In this document: positions 37,383 through 46,753 of the stretch, piece by piece | Layout: every line of letters begins with the position of its first letter | Numbering within the stretch: the stretch's first letter is position 1 | Assembly (NCBI RefSeq): GCF_028751195.1 | Contig: NZ_CP066784.1 | Coordinates: 1,860,001 to 1,924,000, forward strand | Origin: Alicyclobacillus sp. ALC3 | GTDB lineage: Bacteria > Bacillota > Bacilli > Alicyclobacillales > Alicyclobacillaceae | Reading direction: 5' to 3' | Length of the DNA stretch: 64,000 nucleotides | The notes under the pieces: generated by a model | Databases searched by the model: none | Told to the model about the DNA's origin: nothing | Seen by the model: only the letters and a program-made list of their open reading frames with translations | Translations under genes and position numbers: made by a program

Positions 37383-38555
37383 ATGTCCTTTGACCCAAGC
37401 GATCGAATCGCGAGTCTGCCGACCGGCATCTTCGCCGAGCTCGCCGCTAAGAAGCGCGCGGTGGCCGAGCGTGGGCTGGCCCTGATTGACCTGAGTGTCG
37501 GCAGCCCTGACCTGCCCCCCGCTCCGTTTATTCGGCAGGTACTAGCCGAAGCGGTTCTAGATGGCAGCAAGTACGAGTACACCTTGTCAGCCATCCCCAG
37601 CTTTGCCGAGGCTGTGGCTTCTTTCTACCAGCGCCGCTACGCTGTGTCCATCGACCCCAGCCGCGAAGTTGTGCAGCTCATGGGCTCTCAAGACGGTCTG
37701 GCGCACTTGGCGCTCGCTCTCATCAACCCTGGCGACATTGTGCTCGTCCCAGACCCAGGCTACCCAATTTACGCAGCGAGCGTGCAAATCGCCGGCGGCC
37801 AGCTTGTCCCCATGCCGTTGCGTCCGGAACATGGGTTCCTGCCGCAGTTTGACGCCATTCCAGTCGACGTGGCCGAGCGGGCCAAGTTCATGGTCCTCAA
37901 CTTCCCTGGCAACCCAATCGCGACGATTGCGCCAGCGGCGTTTTTTGAACAGGCGATCGCGTTTGCAAAGCGACACCACATCCTGATTGTCCACGACTTT
38001 GCGTACTCGGAACTGGTCTTTGACGGTCTGCGCGCGACGAGCATCCTCGCCTATCCTGGTGCGACTGACGTAGCCATTGAGTTCAACTCGCTCTCGAAGA
38101 CGTTTAACATGGCGGGTTGCCGCATCGGCTACGCAGTTGGCAACAGACAGGCGCTCAACCTGCTGCAGCTGTTGAAGTCGCACATCGACTACGGCGTGTT
38201 TCGTCCGATTCAGGAAGCAGCGATTGCTGCATTGATGGCCGACCCAAGCCACCTAGAAGAGCAGGTGCACACCTACGAACGCAGGCGCGACACACTCGTA
38301 GCAGGTTTGCGAAACGCTGACTGGCAGGTGCCAACCGTCCACGCCACAATGTTTATCTGGGCGATGATTCCGAGTCGCTTCGAGTCCTCTCGAACGTTTG
38401 CACTTGACCTGCTCGAGTCCACCGGTGTCGTCGTAACCCCAGGCGACGCGTTTGGTCAGGAAGGAGAAGGCTACGTGCGAATCGCGCTCGTCCAATCCGA
38501 AGATTTACTCGCAGAGGCGGGGCAGCGCATGGCCGCGTACTTGCAGCGTCTCTAA
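37383..38555 (+). CDS. PLP-dependent aminotransferase, class I/II (LL-DAP aminotransferase-like)
   Basis: A 390-residue fold-type I aminotransferase. YEYTLSAIPSFAEAVASFY and GSQDGLAHLALALINPGD form the cofactor entry region. NFPGNPIATIAP carries the conserved Asn, and SLSKTFNMAGCRIGYAVG the Schiff-base Lys. The motifs resemble the DapL/MalY-like branch that includes LL-diaminopimelate aminotransferases. GGAGGAGAAAACTG precedes the ATG. The next gene is convergent ddl; a link to cell-wall precursor supply is suggestive only. Confidence 0.9.
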   Translation: MSFDPSDRIASLPTGIFAELAAKKRAVAERGLALIDLSVGSPDLPPAPFIRQVLAEAVLDGSKYEYTLSAIPSFAEAVASFYQRRYAVSIDPSREVVQLMGSQDGLAHLALALINPGDIVLVPDPGYPIYAASVQIAGGQLVPMPLRPEHGFLPQFDAIPVDVAERAKFMVLNFPGNPIATIAPAAFFEQAIAFAKRHHILIVHDFAYSELVFDGLRATSILAYPGATDVAIEFNSLSKTFNMAGCRIGYAVGNRQALNLLQLLKSHIDYGVFRPIQEAAIAALMADPSHLEEQVHTYERRRDTLVAGLRNADWQVPTVHATMFIWAMIPSRFESSRTFALDLLESTGVVVTPGDAFGQEGEGYVRIALVQSEDLLAEAGQRMAAYLQRL

Positions 38556-38562
38556 GCAACAG

Positions 38563-38603
38563 AGTGGGCCAAACTGACGGGACCCCCCGCCTGCCGGCCC
38601 ACT
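38563..38603. terminator. Stem-loop between convergent aminotransferase and ddl
   Basis: AGTGGGCC (38563-38570) pairs with GGCCCACT (38596-38603), closing a 25-base loop in the 80-base convergent gap. Confidence 0.55.
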
Positions 38604-38634
38604 TACGTCACAAATATGCATGTACGTCGGAGAT

Positions 38635-39759
38635 TTACGACAGGTTCTGCGTCGACCGCCGCTTTTCGGTGCTCCGCTCAAGGGCGAGGCCGATAAGGCG
38701 GTCAAGCAACTGCGTGTACGACAACCCGGTGGCTTCCCACAACTTGGGATACATGCTAAACCGCGTGAATCCAGGCATCGTGTTGATCTCGTTGACAAGT
38801 ACCCGGTTTGTGCCCCGCTCCACGAAAAAGTCCATGCGTGCCAGGCCACTGCCGTCGACCGCGCGGAACGCCTCAACCGCCACACGCCGAATCTCTTCTG
38901 TGACCTGTGCAGGAAGCGGCGCCGGGATGATGAGCTGCGATTCACCGGTGACGTACTTGGCCTCGTAGTCGTAAAACTCGTGATCGGGGATGACTTCACC
39001 AGGCACAGATGCCTCCGGCTCATCGTTCCCGAGTACCGCGACCTCGACTTCGCGGACGTCGAGCCCTTGTTCGATGATGATTTTGCGGTCGTAGCGAGCC
39101 GCCAAGTCGATTGCAACCGGCAGTTCCTTGGCAGTCTTAACCTTGCTGATCCCGACGCTCGACCCCATGTTCGCCGGCTTAACGAAGCAGGGGTAACCGA
39201 TGTTCTCTTCAACCTCTTGAACCACTCGAGCGGGTTGTGTTTCCCACAGTTTCCGTGTGCAGAACGTGTACGCCACCTGTGGCAAGCCAGCCTCCGCGAA
39301 CAACTTTTTCATAAACACTTTGTCCATGCCGACAGCGGAGGCTAACACGCCAGCGCCGACGTACGGGATGTCAAACAGTTCAAGCATACCTTGGATTGTA
39401 CCGTCTTCCCCGTTTGGTCCATGCAACACGGGAATCACCACGTCAAAGTCGCCGACGAGCTCGGGCGGGACGAGTTCGCCAATCGGCACAACCGCCGCTG
39501 CCGAAGTGGCCGCCTGGTTCGCCTCTGGTTGTTGGACGTACTGAGACTGTTCGCCAAGCTCAATCTGGGTAGCCTGGTTCAGTGCGAAAGACGCCTGCTG
39601 CCCCACAATCCACTGTCCTGTGCGCGTGATCCCGATCGGTACTACTTCGTAGGCCTCCTGATCGAGCGCGTTCAAAATCGACTGGCCGGATTGAATGGAA
39701 ACCTCATGTTCACCAGACTTGCCGCCAAAAATGACACCGACCCGGATGCGTTGTGTCAA
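38635..39759 (-). CDS. ddl: D-alanine--D-alanine ligase
   Basis: A 374-residue ATP-grasp ligase making the D-Ala-D-Ala dipeptide of peptidoglycan. The N-terminus RIRVGVIFGGKSGEHEVSIQSG, then IPVLHGPNGEDGTIQGMLE, the ATP-binding YPCFVKPANMGSSVGISKVK and the C-terminal VNEINTMPGFTRFSMYP are all present. TTG 39759 fits best, with AAGAAGGGG nine bases upstream and a family-typical N-terminus; ATG 39780 has no ribosome site. It is divergent from murF, which uses its product. The insertion at about residues 65-100 is Gln/Ala-rich. Confidence 0.95.
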   Translation of the reverse strand: MTQRIRVGVIFGGKSGEHEVSIQSGQSILNALDQEAYEVVPIGITRTGQWIVGQQASFALNQATQIELGEQSQYVQQPEANQAATSAAAVVPIGELVPPELVGDFDVVIPVLHGPNGEDGTIQGMLELFDIPYVGAGVLASAVGMDKVFMKKLFAEAGLPQVAYTFCTRKLWETQPARVVQEVEENIGYPCFVKPANMGSSVGISKVKTAKELPVAIDLAARYDRKIIIEQGLDVREVEVAVLGNDEPEASVPGEVIPDHEFYDYEAKYVTGESQLIIPAPLPAQVTEEIRRVAVEAFRAVDGSGLARMDFFVERGTNRVLVNEINTMPGFTRFSMYPKLWEATGLSYTQLLDRLIGLALERSTEKRRSTQNLS

Positions 39760-39957
39760 ACCTGCCAACCCCTTCTTCATACATACGTCGAGTATACCTG
39801 ATTGCCGACAAGATGCAGCCAAGAGTATGCTATGCACAGACCCTAGGCGGCAGTGACGAATGAGCCGCGCGCTGTAAGGTGCGCAAACGCCTACGAATGC
39901 GTAAGATGGTATGGTATAGATTTTCGAAGCGGGTTGACCCGATGGGAGTGTGAACGG

Positions 39958-41424
39958 ATGTTGCCGCTGTCTGTTCGTCAGTTGACGGACATTGTGCAAG
40001 GCACACAACTGCAAGGACACTTGAAAGGAACCGTGACCGGAGTCGCGATCGACAGCCGGGCGATCCGTCCAGGCGACTTATTTGTCGCCTTTGTCGGAAC
40101 AGAGGCAGATGGCCATAATTTCGTGGGTAGTGCTTTTGAGCGAGGTGCAGTCGCAGCCCTGGTGACAAAGCACATCGACGGGATGGACCCGTGTGTCAAC
40201 CTAATTCGCGTCGCAGACCCCCTTGTCGCCGTCCAGAGGTTGGCCGTATTTGAGCGAACTCGGTTTGGCGGCCCGGTCATTGGTGTGACGGGTAGTAATG
40301 GCAAAACCACCACCAAAGACATGTTGGCGGCTGTGTTTAGTGCAAAGGGACCGTGCCTGGCCACGACAGCCAACTACAACAATGAACTCGGCATGCCGCT
40401 CACTCTGCTTGGGCGGACAGAGGAACACCAATCGATAGTGCTAGAGATGGGCATGCGCGGACTCGGGCAAATCGCGAAACTAGCGTCAATCGCGCAGCCA
40501 ACCGCAGGGATGATCACCAATATCGGTCAGAGTCACATTGAGCTACTAGGGAGTCAACAGGCAATCGCCGAAGCGAAGGGAGAACTGCTTGAGGCATTGC
40601 CGAAGTCAGGGGTTGCAGTTCTCAACCGGGATGACCCGTGGCTCGTCCAGATTGCTGGGAAAACCCGTGCGCGAGTTCTCTGGTACCAACTTGATGCGCC
40701 GACCACAACCGCCGCTGCCGCAATCGCGTCAACCACCGTGGCGGCTGACGCGCGTCCAGAGGGAATCAGCGCCGAGTCACGCCCAGTGCCTCGCGATAAA
40801 GTTGACGCGTACGCGAGCGACCTTGTCAGTGGACAAAGCGGTGTCACATTTACAGCCCATGTCCTTGGCGACAGCGTTCACGTGACGCTGCCAGCCCATG
40901 GGCGCCACAATGTGGCCAACGCACTCGGCGCGCTGTTGCTTGGGGCGGCCCACGCGATCCCGCTCAAAGCCATGGCAGACGCGCTGGCCAACGTCCGGAT
41001 CAGCAACGGCAGATTTCAACTACAAACGGGCAAAAACGGCACACACGTGATCGATGACACGTACAACGCGAGTCCACTTTCCACCAAGGCAAGCCTGTCG
41101 GCACTGCGCGACCTTGCAGAAGAGCGCCCGACAGTGGCAATCCTGGGTGACATGTACGAGCTTGGCGACACGACAGAATCAGGCCACCGGGAAGTGGGCG
41201 CTTACGTGGCCGAACTCGGTATCGACTCCCTGTTCGCGATTGGCCCGTACAGCAAATGGACGGCGGAAGCAGCACGCCAAGCCGGGCACACACAGGTACA
41301 CTGGTTCGAAGACAAAGAGAGCGCCCTGAAAGCCATTCCTGACTTGCTACCGGAACCCGCGGTCATTCTCGTCAAAGCGTCGCGCGGCATGCAACTTGAG
41401 GACGTCGTTCGCGCGCTCGTGTAA
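39958..41424 (+). CDS. murF: UDP-N-acetylmuramoyl-tripeptide--D-alanyl-D-alanine ligase
   Basis: A 488-residue Mur ligase that adds D-Ala-D-Ala to the UDP-MurNAc-tripeptide in the cytoplasm. GVAIDSRAIRPGDLFVAFVG is the N-terminal domain block, GVTGSNGKTTTKDML the P-loop, and LEMGMRGLGQIAKLASIAQP follows. VIDDTYNASPLSTKASLSAL and AILGDMYELG mark the C-terminal domain. An Ala/Thr-rich insertion lies near residues 245-280. ATG 39958 follows GGGAGTGTG. It is divergent from ddl. Confidence 0.95.
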   Translation: MLPLSVRQLTDIVQGTQLQGHLKGTVTGVAIDSRAIRPGDLFVAFVGTEADGHNFVGSAFERGAVAALVTKHIDGMDPCVNLIRVADPLVAVQRLAVFERTRFGGPVIGVTGSNGKTTTKDMLAAVFSAKGPCLATTANYNNELGMPLTLLGRTEEHQSIVLEMGMRGLGQIAKLASIAQPTAGMITNIGQSHIELLGSQQAIAEAKGELLEALPKSGVAVLNRDDPWLVQIAGKTRARVLWYQLDAPTTTAAAAIASTTVAADARPEGISAESRPVPRDKVDAYASDLVSGQSGVTFTAHVLGDSVHVTLPAHGRHNVANALGALLLGAAHAIPLKAMADALANVRISNGRFQLQTGKNGTHVIDDTYNASPLSTKASLSALRDLAEERPTVAILGDMYELGDTTESGHREVGAYVAELGIDSLFAIGPYSKWTAEAARQAGHTQVHWFEDKESALKAIPDLLPEPAVILVKASRGMQLEDVVRALV

Positions 41425-41438
41425 GTGAGCGCGCGTTT
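41411..41438 (+). terminator. Terminator at the end of murF
   Basis: GCGCGCTC (41411-41418) pairs with GAGCGCGC (41427-41434), followed by GTTT. The stem spans the murF stop codon. Confidence 0.6.
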
Positions 41439-41483
41439 CAGCAGGCTCTGCTCCATGCGAGTCTCTGCCGCTGGTCGGTCAAG

Positions 41484-43181
41484 CTACATCCTGCCTGACC
41501 GGATGATCGACCACACGAGCAAGAGCAACATCAGACCGCCCATAATCAGGCCAACTTGCGTAATCGGGAACCGCCACAAGAGATTACTGGTCTTGGCAAG
41601 TGCCGAGGCAATCAAGAGTCCTGCGACGAAGATACTGAGGGCAAGCAGCATGACCGCAAACGACAGCCGATTGCTGATCCGGTCGAGCTTGCCCATAATG
41701 TTGTTCACTTCACTCACTTCCATCTGCACCTTCACGCGCCCATGCCCAATCTCACGTACCATCAGTCGCACTTGGCGCGGAAAGTCGATCAAGAAGTCAC
41801 CCACGTCGATCGCGGTGCCAAGCAAGTGACGTCCAACCGTCTTCGGGTGAAGCTGCTCCTTCAGCAACTGGCGACCGAACGGTTCGGCAACATCCATGAT
41901 CCGAAAACCCGGATCTAACTCCTCGACAACCCCTTCAATGGTCAGCAGCGTCTTCCCAACCAGTGCAAGGTCCGCCGGGATCTTAATCCGGTGTCGATAC
42001 GCAACCTGAAAAATGTCCGCGACGGATTCCGCCAGACTCACTTGGCTGAGCGGTATGTCGTAGTACTTTTCCCGCAGAGCGTCTACATCCCGGCGCAGTG
42101 AGTCCTCGTTGACATCCACAGGAACCACGCCCATGTGCCGCAGCGCGCGCAGAATCATGTCCGTGTTTCTGCGCATGAGCCCGACGACGAGTGTTGCCAG
42201 GCGGTCTTTCATATCTTGCGTGAGGCGTCCGACCATTCCGAAGTCCATGAACAAGATGGCGTGGTTCGGGAGCGCCGCCAGATTCCCAGGGTGCGGGTCC
42301 GCGTGAAACACGCCGTGGAGCAAGAGCTGCGTGAATACGGCGCGTGCCGCGTTCTCTGCGAGTTGCTTCGGGTCGTAACCTCGAGCAATTAAGGTGACTT
42401 GGTCAGTCAGCTTGACGCCTTCGACGAATTCCATGACCAACACTTTCGAAGTGGTCAAGTCCCAGTAGATTTCCGGGATCTTCACCAACTCATCATCCAC
42501 AAAAATTTTTCGAATGCGGTCAGCGTTGCGTCCTTCTTGCGTGTAGTCCAGTTCATCGTGGAGTGACCGCGTGAATTCCGCAACGACATCGCTAATTTGG
42601 TAGTGCCGGGCCCAGTCGAAGCGACGTTCTGCCATCTGGGCAAGGTCCGCGAGCACTTCGAGGTCGACGCGAATCTGTCCGCGGATATCCGGCCGCTGGA
42701 CTTTCACCGCGACAACGTCGCCCCCCTTGAGCACAGCGCGGTGCACTTGCCCAATCGACGCAGAACCGATGGGAACAGGGTCAAACGACTCGAAGACTTC
42801 TTCGAGCGGATGCCCCAGTTCTTCACTGACCACACCTTGGACTTGTTCAAACGACACAGGCGGGACTTCGTCCTGAAGTTTGGAGAGTTCCGTGATTAAC
42901 TCGGGTGGAAAGATGTCTCTGCGCAGACTTGCGACCTGTCCGAGTTTGACAAACGTTGGTCCGAGTCGCTCGACCACGGTTCGAATCCGCTCGACGGTCG
43001 TCAGGGCGTCACGCTTTTGCACGTCAGAAAACATGCGTTTGGGTAACGTCAGCAAGTCGGCGAGTCCGACTCCGTCGATGAACCAGCCAAAACCGTTGCG
43101 AATGAGAATTTGTGCGATTTGTCTGTACCGTTGCAAATGCCGAACGCGTTTGCCGAGGGATGGTGCGGCGTTCACAGGCAT
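41484..43181 (-). CDS. AarF/ABC1/UbiB-family kinase-like protein
   Basis: A 565-residue UbiB-type atypical kinase, involved in isoprenoid quinone synthesis or lipid trafficking. The KxGQ motif is in FVKLGQVASLRRDIFP, and the Ala-rich nucleotide loop in PIGSASIGQVHRAVL. VAVKVQRPDI, the HxDxHPGN motif in GVFHADPHPGNL and the metal Asp in FMDFGMVGRL follow. Two C-terminal membrane helices lie at about residues 505-560. ATG 43181 has GGAAGG six bases upstream; GTG 43199 is an alternative. It is convergent with murF. Confidence 0.92.
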   Translation of the reverse strand: MPVNAAPSLGKRVRHLQRYRQIAQILIRNGFGWFIDGVGLADLLTLPKRMFSDVQKRDALTTVERIRTVVERLGPTFVKLGQVASLRRDIFPPELITELSKLQDEVPPVSFEQVQGVVSEELGHPLEEVFESFDPVPIGSASIGQVHRAVLKGGDVVAVKVQRPDIRGQIRVDLEVLADLAQMAERRFDWARHYQISDVVAEFTRSLHDELDYTQEGRNADRIRKIFVDDELVKIPEIYWDLTTSKVLVMEFVEGVKLTDQVTLIARGYDPKQLAENAARAVFTQLLLHGVFHADPHPGNLAALPNHAILFMDFGMVGRLTQDMKDRLATLVVGLMRRNTDMILRALRHMGVVPVDVNEDSLRRDVDALREKYYDIPLSQVSLAESVADIFQVAYRHRIKIPADLALVGKTLLTIEGVVEELDPGFRIMDVAEPFGRQLLKEQLHPKTVGRHLLGTAIDVGDFLIDFPRQVRLMVREIGHGRVKVQMEVSEVNNIMGKLDRISNRLSFAVMLLALSIFVAGLLIASALAKTSNLLWRFPITQVGLIMGGLMLLLLVWSIIRSGRM

Positions 43182-43378
43182 CACCTGCCTTCCTGCCACT
43201 CGCTTATCACGGTCAACCGATCATGTCCTGATTCTACCACACGGCCTGAGTTGATTCGGAGCCATGATTGCAGGAAGTCAATCGTCGCGTGACATCGCCC
43301 GCTGCTGTGACGCCTCGGACCGAGTGCGAGTCCAGGCAGCCCGCGGTGTGCCCGGGGCCAAGTGCGATTCCGGGCGAC

Positions 43379-44152
43379 TTAAAATGGGTCGACGATAATG
43401 GGCGTGCCGATGAAAACGTCAGTCTGTCGGTGCAGCGAGTCCAAGTGCACCCCGACCTGCAGGTTCATGCTCTGGGTCCCGCTCTTGATTCCCTTGGGCC
43501 CGTTCGCCGCAAAGGCAGATACACTGCTGTCCGTGCCTGATTGCATGCCAGAGAACGCCTTCGCGCCAACCGCTGCGAGTACACGCGCCTCGTCCTGGCG
43601 CACTTGAGCCGTCGACGCGAGGCCTTTGTGCACCGTCTCGACGTACGCGCTGACATCCGGAATGCGGTGCTGATCCGCGACTGCGGAATACACCTGCTGC
43701 ATGAGATTTGTGAGGTTCCGCGCTGTCACAGTGTCCGGTGTCGCTCGAATGACCAGTACGTCTGTTCCTTGACCACCTGCAGCAGGAAAGCTCGATTCAT
43801 ACACAGAGATTTGCGCACCGCCCGCACCGGCTCCGCTTAACTCCACGAAGTTCTCTCCTGCTAGAGACCGCGTAATCTGCTTCGCATTGGTCATGCCCAT
43901 CGCGCCGGCTGTCGCGGATGCTTCCTGCTCGAGTTGTACCAGCGAGGAAAACTGCCCACCCGACTGTGTGTAGTCGTTCACGAGCGCATGCGTGTCTGTG
44001 CCACCTGCCGCCGCCACGGCCCGATTCAAAAATGCAGCCTCTGCCCGCACCCCCGCCACATTTTGACTTCCCGCCCACGCGGTCGCCGCATGCAGTCCCC
44101 AGCCGACAACCCCGACCGCAATCAATGTCCACGCAACCTTTCGCACGCCCAT
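43379..44152 (-). CDS. YwmB-family secreted protein
   Basis: A 257-residue protein that looks like the YwmB family (TATA-box-binding-like fold) of Bacillus, found near cell-wall genes and of unknown function. An N-terminal signal or anchor (VAWTLIAVGVVGWGLHAATAWA) is followed by a mixed alpha/beta exported domain. The C-terminal segment SMNLQVGVHLDSLHRQTDVFIGTPIIVDPF matches the family end. ATG 44152 is seven bases after GGAGGT. Confidence 0.8.
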   Translation of the reverse strand: MGVRKVAWTLIAVGVVGWGLHAATAWAGSQNVAGVRAEAAFLNRAVAAAGGTDTHALVNDYTQSGGQFSSLVQLEQEASATAGAMGMTNAKQITRSLAGENFVELSGAGAGGAQISVYESSFPAAGGQGTDVLVIRATPDTVTARNLTNLMQQVYSAVADQHRIPDVSAYVETVHKGLASTAQVRQDEARVLAAVGAKAFSGMQSGTDSSVSAFAANGPKGIKSGTQSMNLQVGVHLDSLHRQTDVFIGTPIIVDPF

Positions 44153-44657
44153 CCGGTCCACCTCCGCCTGTCAATCTAGCAGACAGTCTTGACAGGAATG
44201 TGAGGAGGTATACCTAGAGTTGCTAGACTTGCAACGGCAAAAAAAAGACAGAGGCTGTGTGTCTCGCCACTGTCAATCCAAAGGGGAACCTGTGATACAG
44301 GCGCACCTGAAGACTATCAGGCTTTCCTTGAAATTTGGTCAAAAAAACAAGGCATGTGTCGAATTGTTTGCGGGCGCGAAAGAATCTACGCAAAGATGGT
44401 GCGACTTGACCTAGCGCCGTGCCAGAAAACCGTTATGATATAAGTATCCATGATGTCCTGCTTGCGCTCCAACCTTGGTTCTTCGTACGCCCCTTAGCCT
44501 GCGTACTTAGATTTGCGCTCTGACTTGTGCTCTGAGTTGGAATCTGAGGTGCGTGGTCTGACTCTCTAATTTGCACACACTAACTTGCGTACTCCTGACC
44601 TAACGAGGTTGCTTGTAACTTGACTTGTGAAAACCCTGATCATTGATGAGGTGCGAC
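44153..44657. other. Gene-free stretch upstream of the CBS-domain gene
   Basis: About 500 bases with no convincing gene. It holds a run of eight A at 44239-44246 region, and an A/T-rich TTATGATATAAG near 44433 that could be a -10 region. Beyond 44460 it is loosely repetitive, with ACTTG- and TGCGTACT-like words recurring. No riboswitch class was recognised. It may be a long 5' leader of the CBS-domain gene. Confidence 0.4.
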
Positions 44658-45131
44658 ATGAAGGACACTGTCCATACGCCCGCAACGGATTCCGACTTTC
44701 AGTTTGCCATGTTGCCGAATCAAGTTGACTCCCTGGTCACACCGGGGAAAAATGTGGCCTGCGTATACACCTACAACACACTCGAACACGCACTGCTGGT
44801 GCTCATTAAATCCGGTTACTCTGCCGTACCCGTGCTCGGCGCCCACGAATCGGTGTTCGGTACCGTAAGCAAAACCAACATCCTGGAATCCATCCTTGAA
44901 GTGGATCAGATGAATATCGCCAAATTATCCGACACGACCGTGGAACAAGTGGCGGACACTTCCGCTCCGCTGATCAAGCCAACAGTCAGCTTCCAGCGAG
45001 CAATCGACCTCTTGATTAACCGCTCGTTTCTCTGTGTCGTGGATGAACAAGACCGCTTTTACGGCCTTCTGACAAGGCGGACTGTTTTAATCGAAGTAGC
45101 GAACCAACTGCGCGTTCATCGCAAGAACTGA
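44658..45131 (+). CDS. CBS-domain protein, CbpB/YkuL-like
   Basis: A 157-residue protein made of two CBS domains, roughly residues 18-75 and 85-150. The N-terminal segment VACVYTYNTLEHALLVLIKSGYSAVPVL closely follows B. subtilis CbpB (YkuL, DarB), which binds c-di-AMP and, when free, activates the Rel stringent-response enzyme. ATG 44658 has GAGGTG five bases upstream and is preferred over the in-frame TTG 44643. The preceding 500 bases are gene-free. c-di-AMP binding is inferred from the family. Confidence 0.87.
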   Translation: MKDTVHTPATDSDFQFAMLPNQVDSLVTPGKNVACVYTYNTLEHALLVLIKSGYSAVPVLGAHESVFGTVSKTNILESILEVDQMNIAKLSDTTVEQVADTSAPLIKPTVSFQRAIDLLINRSFLCVVDEQDRFYGLLTRRTVLIEVANQLRVHRKN

Positions 45132-45274
45132 TGCGCATCTGAATCGCCCGTGAGCACGGGTTCGCCAAACCCGAGCCCGCTCTCGCGGTGCAACACAAAG
45201 TCGAGGATGCGTTCGTTCACCACGATTGCGAATTTCATCGGGATCGTATGACGAGCCTTGACAATGTACACCAC
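45116..45274 (-). CDS. Possible small unknown protein between cbpB and an aminotransferase gene
   Basis: A minus-strand frame of at most 52 residues from GTG 45274, or 40 from an internal ATG, ending at a TGA inside the cbpB 3' end. It contains YIVKARHTIPMKFAIVVNER and RESGLGFGEPVLTGDSDAHQF. By my count about 70% of third positions are G or C, and the amino-acid pattern looks globular. No ribosome site is evident. It could be a small gene, or the remnant of a longer one. The rest of the gap 45132-45433 holds nothing else I recognise. Confidence 0.35.
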   Translation of the reverse strand: MVYIVKARHTIPMKFAIVVNERILDFVLHRESGLGFGEPVLTGDSDAHQFLR

Positions 45275-45433
45275 TTCTGTGCGGGGCAAGCCCGCGCGAA
45301 GGATCCCTGCGTAGGCGCGGATGCAAGCAGGCGACTCACAAAGCCACCTGCATCATCCCGCCCTAACGGGGAGAGCCAAAGCCACGGGCAAACAAGCAAA
45401 TTGCACGGCGCGGAGCACCCGCAAGAAGCACAC

Positions 45434-46741
45434 TCACTGCTGGGTCAACCCGGAGAGTTCCCGCTCGGTTTCGTAAATGGCGTCAAAGAGCGCCTCAATG
45501 TCCGACTCCTCAATGCACGAGAAGGCGATGCGCAGGTCGTGGTCACCTAGCGCAATCGTCCCGATGCCCTGCCGTTCGAGCAACGCGACGCGCAGGTCCT
45601 CCGCCTTCACGCGCTTTAACTCCAGGCACATGAAGTAGCCCGAGTTGAACGGGTAGTACCGCCACGCCTCGTCGAACCGTCCACTGTCGAGCACCACCTT
45701 GACGCGGTTGGCCCGGCGTTTCATGATCTCGAACTTCTCCTGCTTCTGTTCCTTAAATTCCGGCGCCTGCAGGGCCTTCAGAACGAACGTCTGCGACGGG
45801 TGCGAACCCGAGGAAATCGTCGCTCGGATGATACCCATCGCCTTTTGTTCGAGGGCTACGAGAACTAAGTCAGACTCCGCGCCAAAGGTCAGGAAGCCGA
45901 CGCGAAAGCCCCAGACGAACTCCTCTTTCGTCGCGCCGTCGACTTTGATAGGCAGAATGCGCGGGTGCAGGTCGCACAGTTTGCCGAACAGAGACTCTTT
46001 CAGCGACTCCTCGAAGAACAGGAAGAAGTATGCGTCGTCCGTGACCGCCACAACGTTCACCCCTGCCTTGGCCCCGCTTTCGATCGCGGCGACGATGGCA
46101 TCGCCTTCTTCGATACTCGGTGTGTAGCCAGTCGGGTTGTTGGGGAAGTTCAGCAGGACAATCGCCTTACCACGGTCTTGCTGGCTCAAGATGGCCTGCT
46201 CGAGGCCCGCCGCATTGAATGACCCCGACGCGTCGTAGAGCGGGTACGTCACCATGTTCGCTCCCCGCCGCACACCAAACGTTAACTCGTAGTTCTCCCA
46301 GTTCTTATCTGGCAGAATGACAGCGTCACCTGCATCCGCGAACAGGTCAGCGACAATCGAAAGGCCGTGCGTCAGCGCGTTCGTGACAATCGGGTTGCCA
46401 AAGTGCTTGCTGCGCATCGACGGGTTCTCTTCCAACAACTTCTCGCGCCACAAGGAACGCAGTTCAGGTTTCCCAGCCGGCGGCGCGTAGTTGTACAAGT
46501 CGTTCGGCGAGAAATCCGCAAGGTGCGACTGAATGACATTGAGGTGCATCGGGACGCCGTCTTCCAAGGCAATGCCAATCGTGGCGTTGAACCGCTTTGC
46601 TTTCGCCTTGGCCTCTGCAGACTGGCTGAGTATCCCTTCTTTCGGAAAGTATAGCGCTCGTCCTAACTCAGACAACACCTCGTACGTGTGTGGAGCGTTC
46701 TCCTCAAGCACCTCATTTAACCGCTTTGCTGCCTCATGCAT
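45434..46741 (-). CDS. PLP-dependent aminotransferase (aspartate/tyrosine type)
   Basis: A 435-residue fold-type I aminotransferase. Seen: YNYAPPAGKPELRSLW, ALTHGLSIVADLFADAGD, LLNFPNNPTGYTPS with the conserved Asn, VAVTDDAYFFLFFEE, and a Lys in DGATKEEFVWGFRVGF that should bind PLP. The substrate is probably an acidic or aromatic amino acid. The ATG has AAGGAGGG upstream and lies only 12 bases after parC, so it is probably cotranscribed with the topoisomerase IV genes. Confidence 0.9.
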   Translation of the reverse strand: MHEAAKRLNEVLEENAPHTYEVLSELGRALYFPKEGILSQSAEAKAKAKRFNATIGIALEDGVPMHLNVIQSHLADFSPNDLYNYAPPAGKPELRSLWREKLLEENPSMRSKHFGNPIVTNALTHGLSIVADLFADAGDAVILPDKNWENYELTFGVRRGANMVTYPLYDASGSFNAAGLEQAILSQQDRGKAIVLLNFPNNPTGYTPSIEEGDAIVAAIESGAKAGVNVVAVTDDAYFFLFFEESLKESLFGKLCDLHPRILPIKVDGATKEEFVWGFRVGFLTFGAESDLVLVALEQKAMGIIRATISSGSHPSQTFVLKALQAPEFKEQKQEKFEIMKRRANRVKVVLDSGRFDEAWRYYPFNSGYFMCLELKRVKAEDLRVALLERQGIGTIALGDHDLRIAFSCIEESDIEALFDAIYETERELSGLTQQ

Positions 46742-46753
46742 GCGTAGCCCTCC

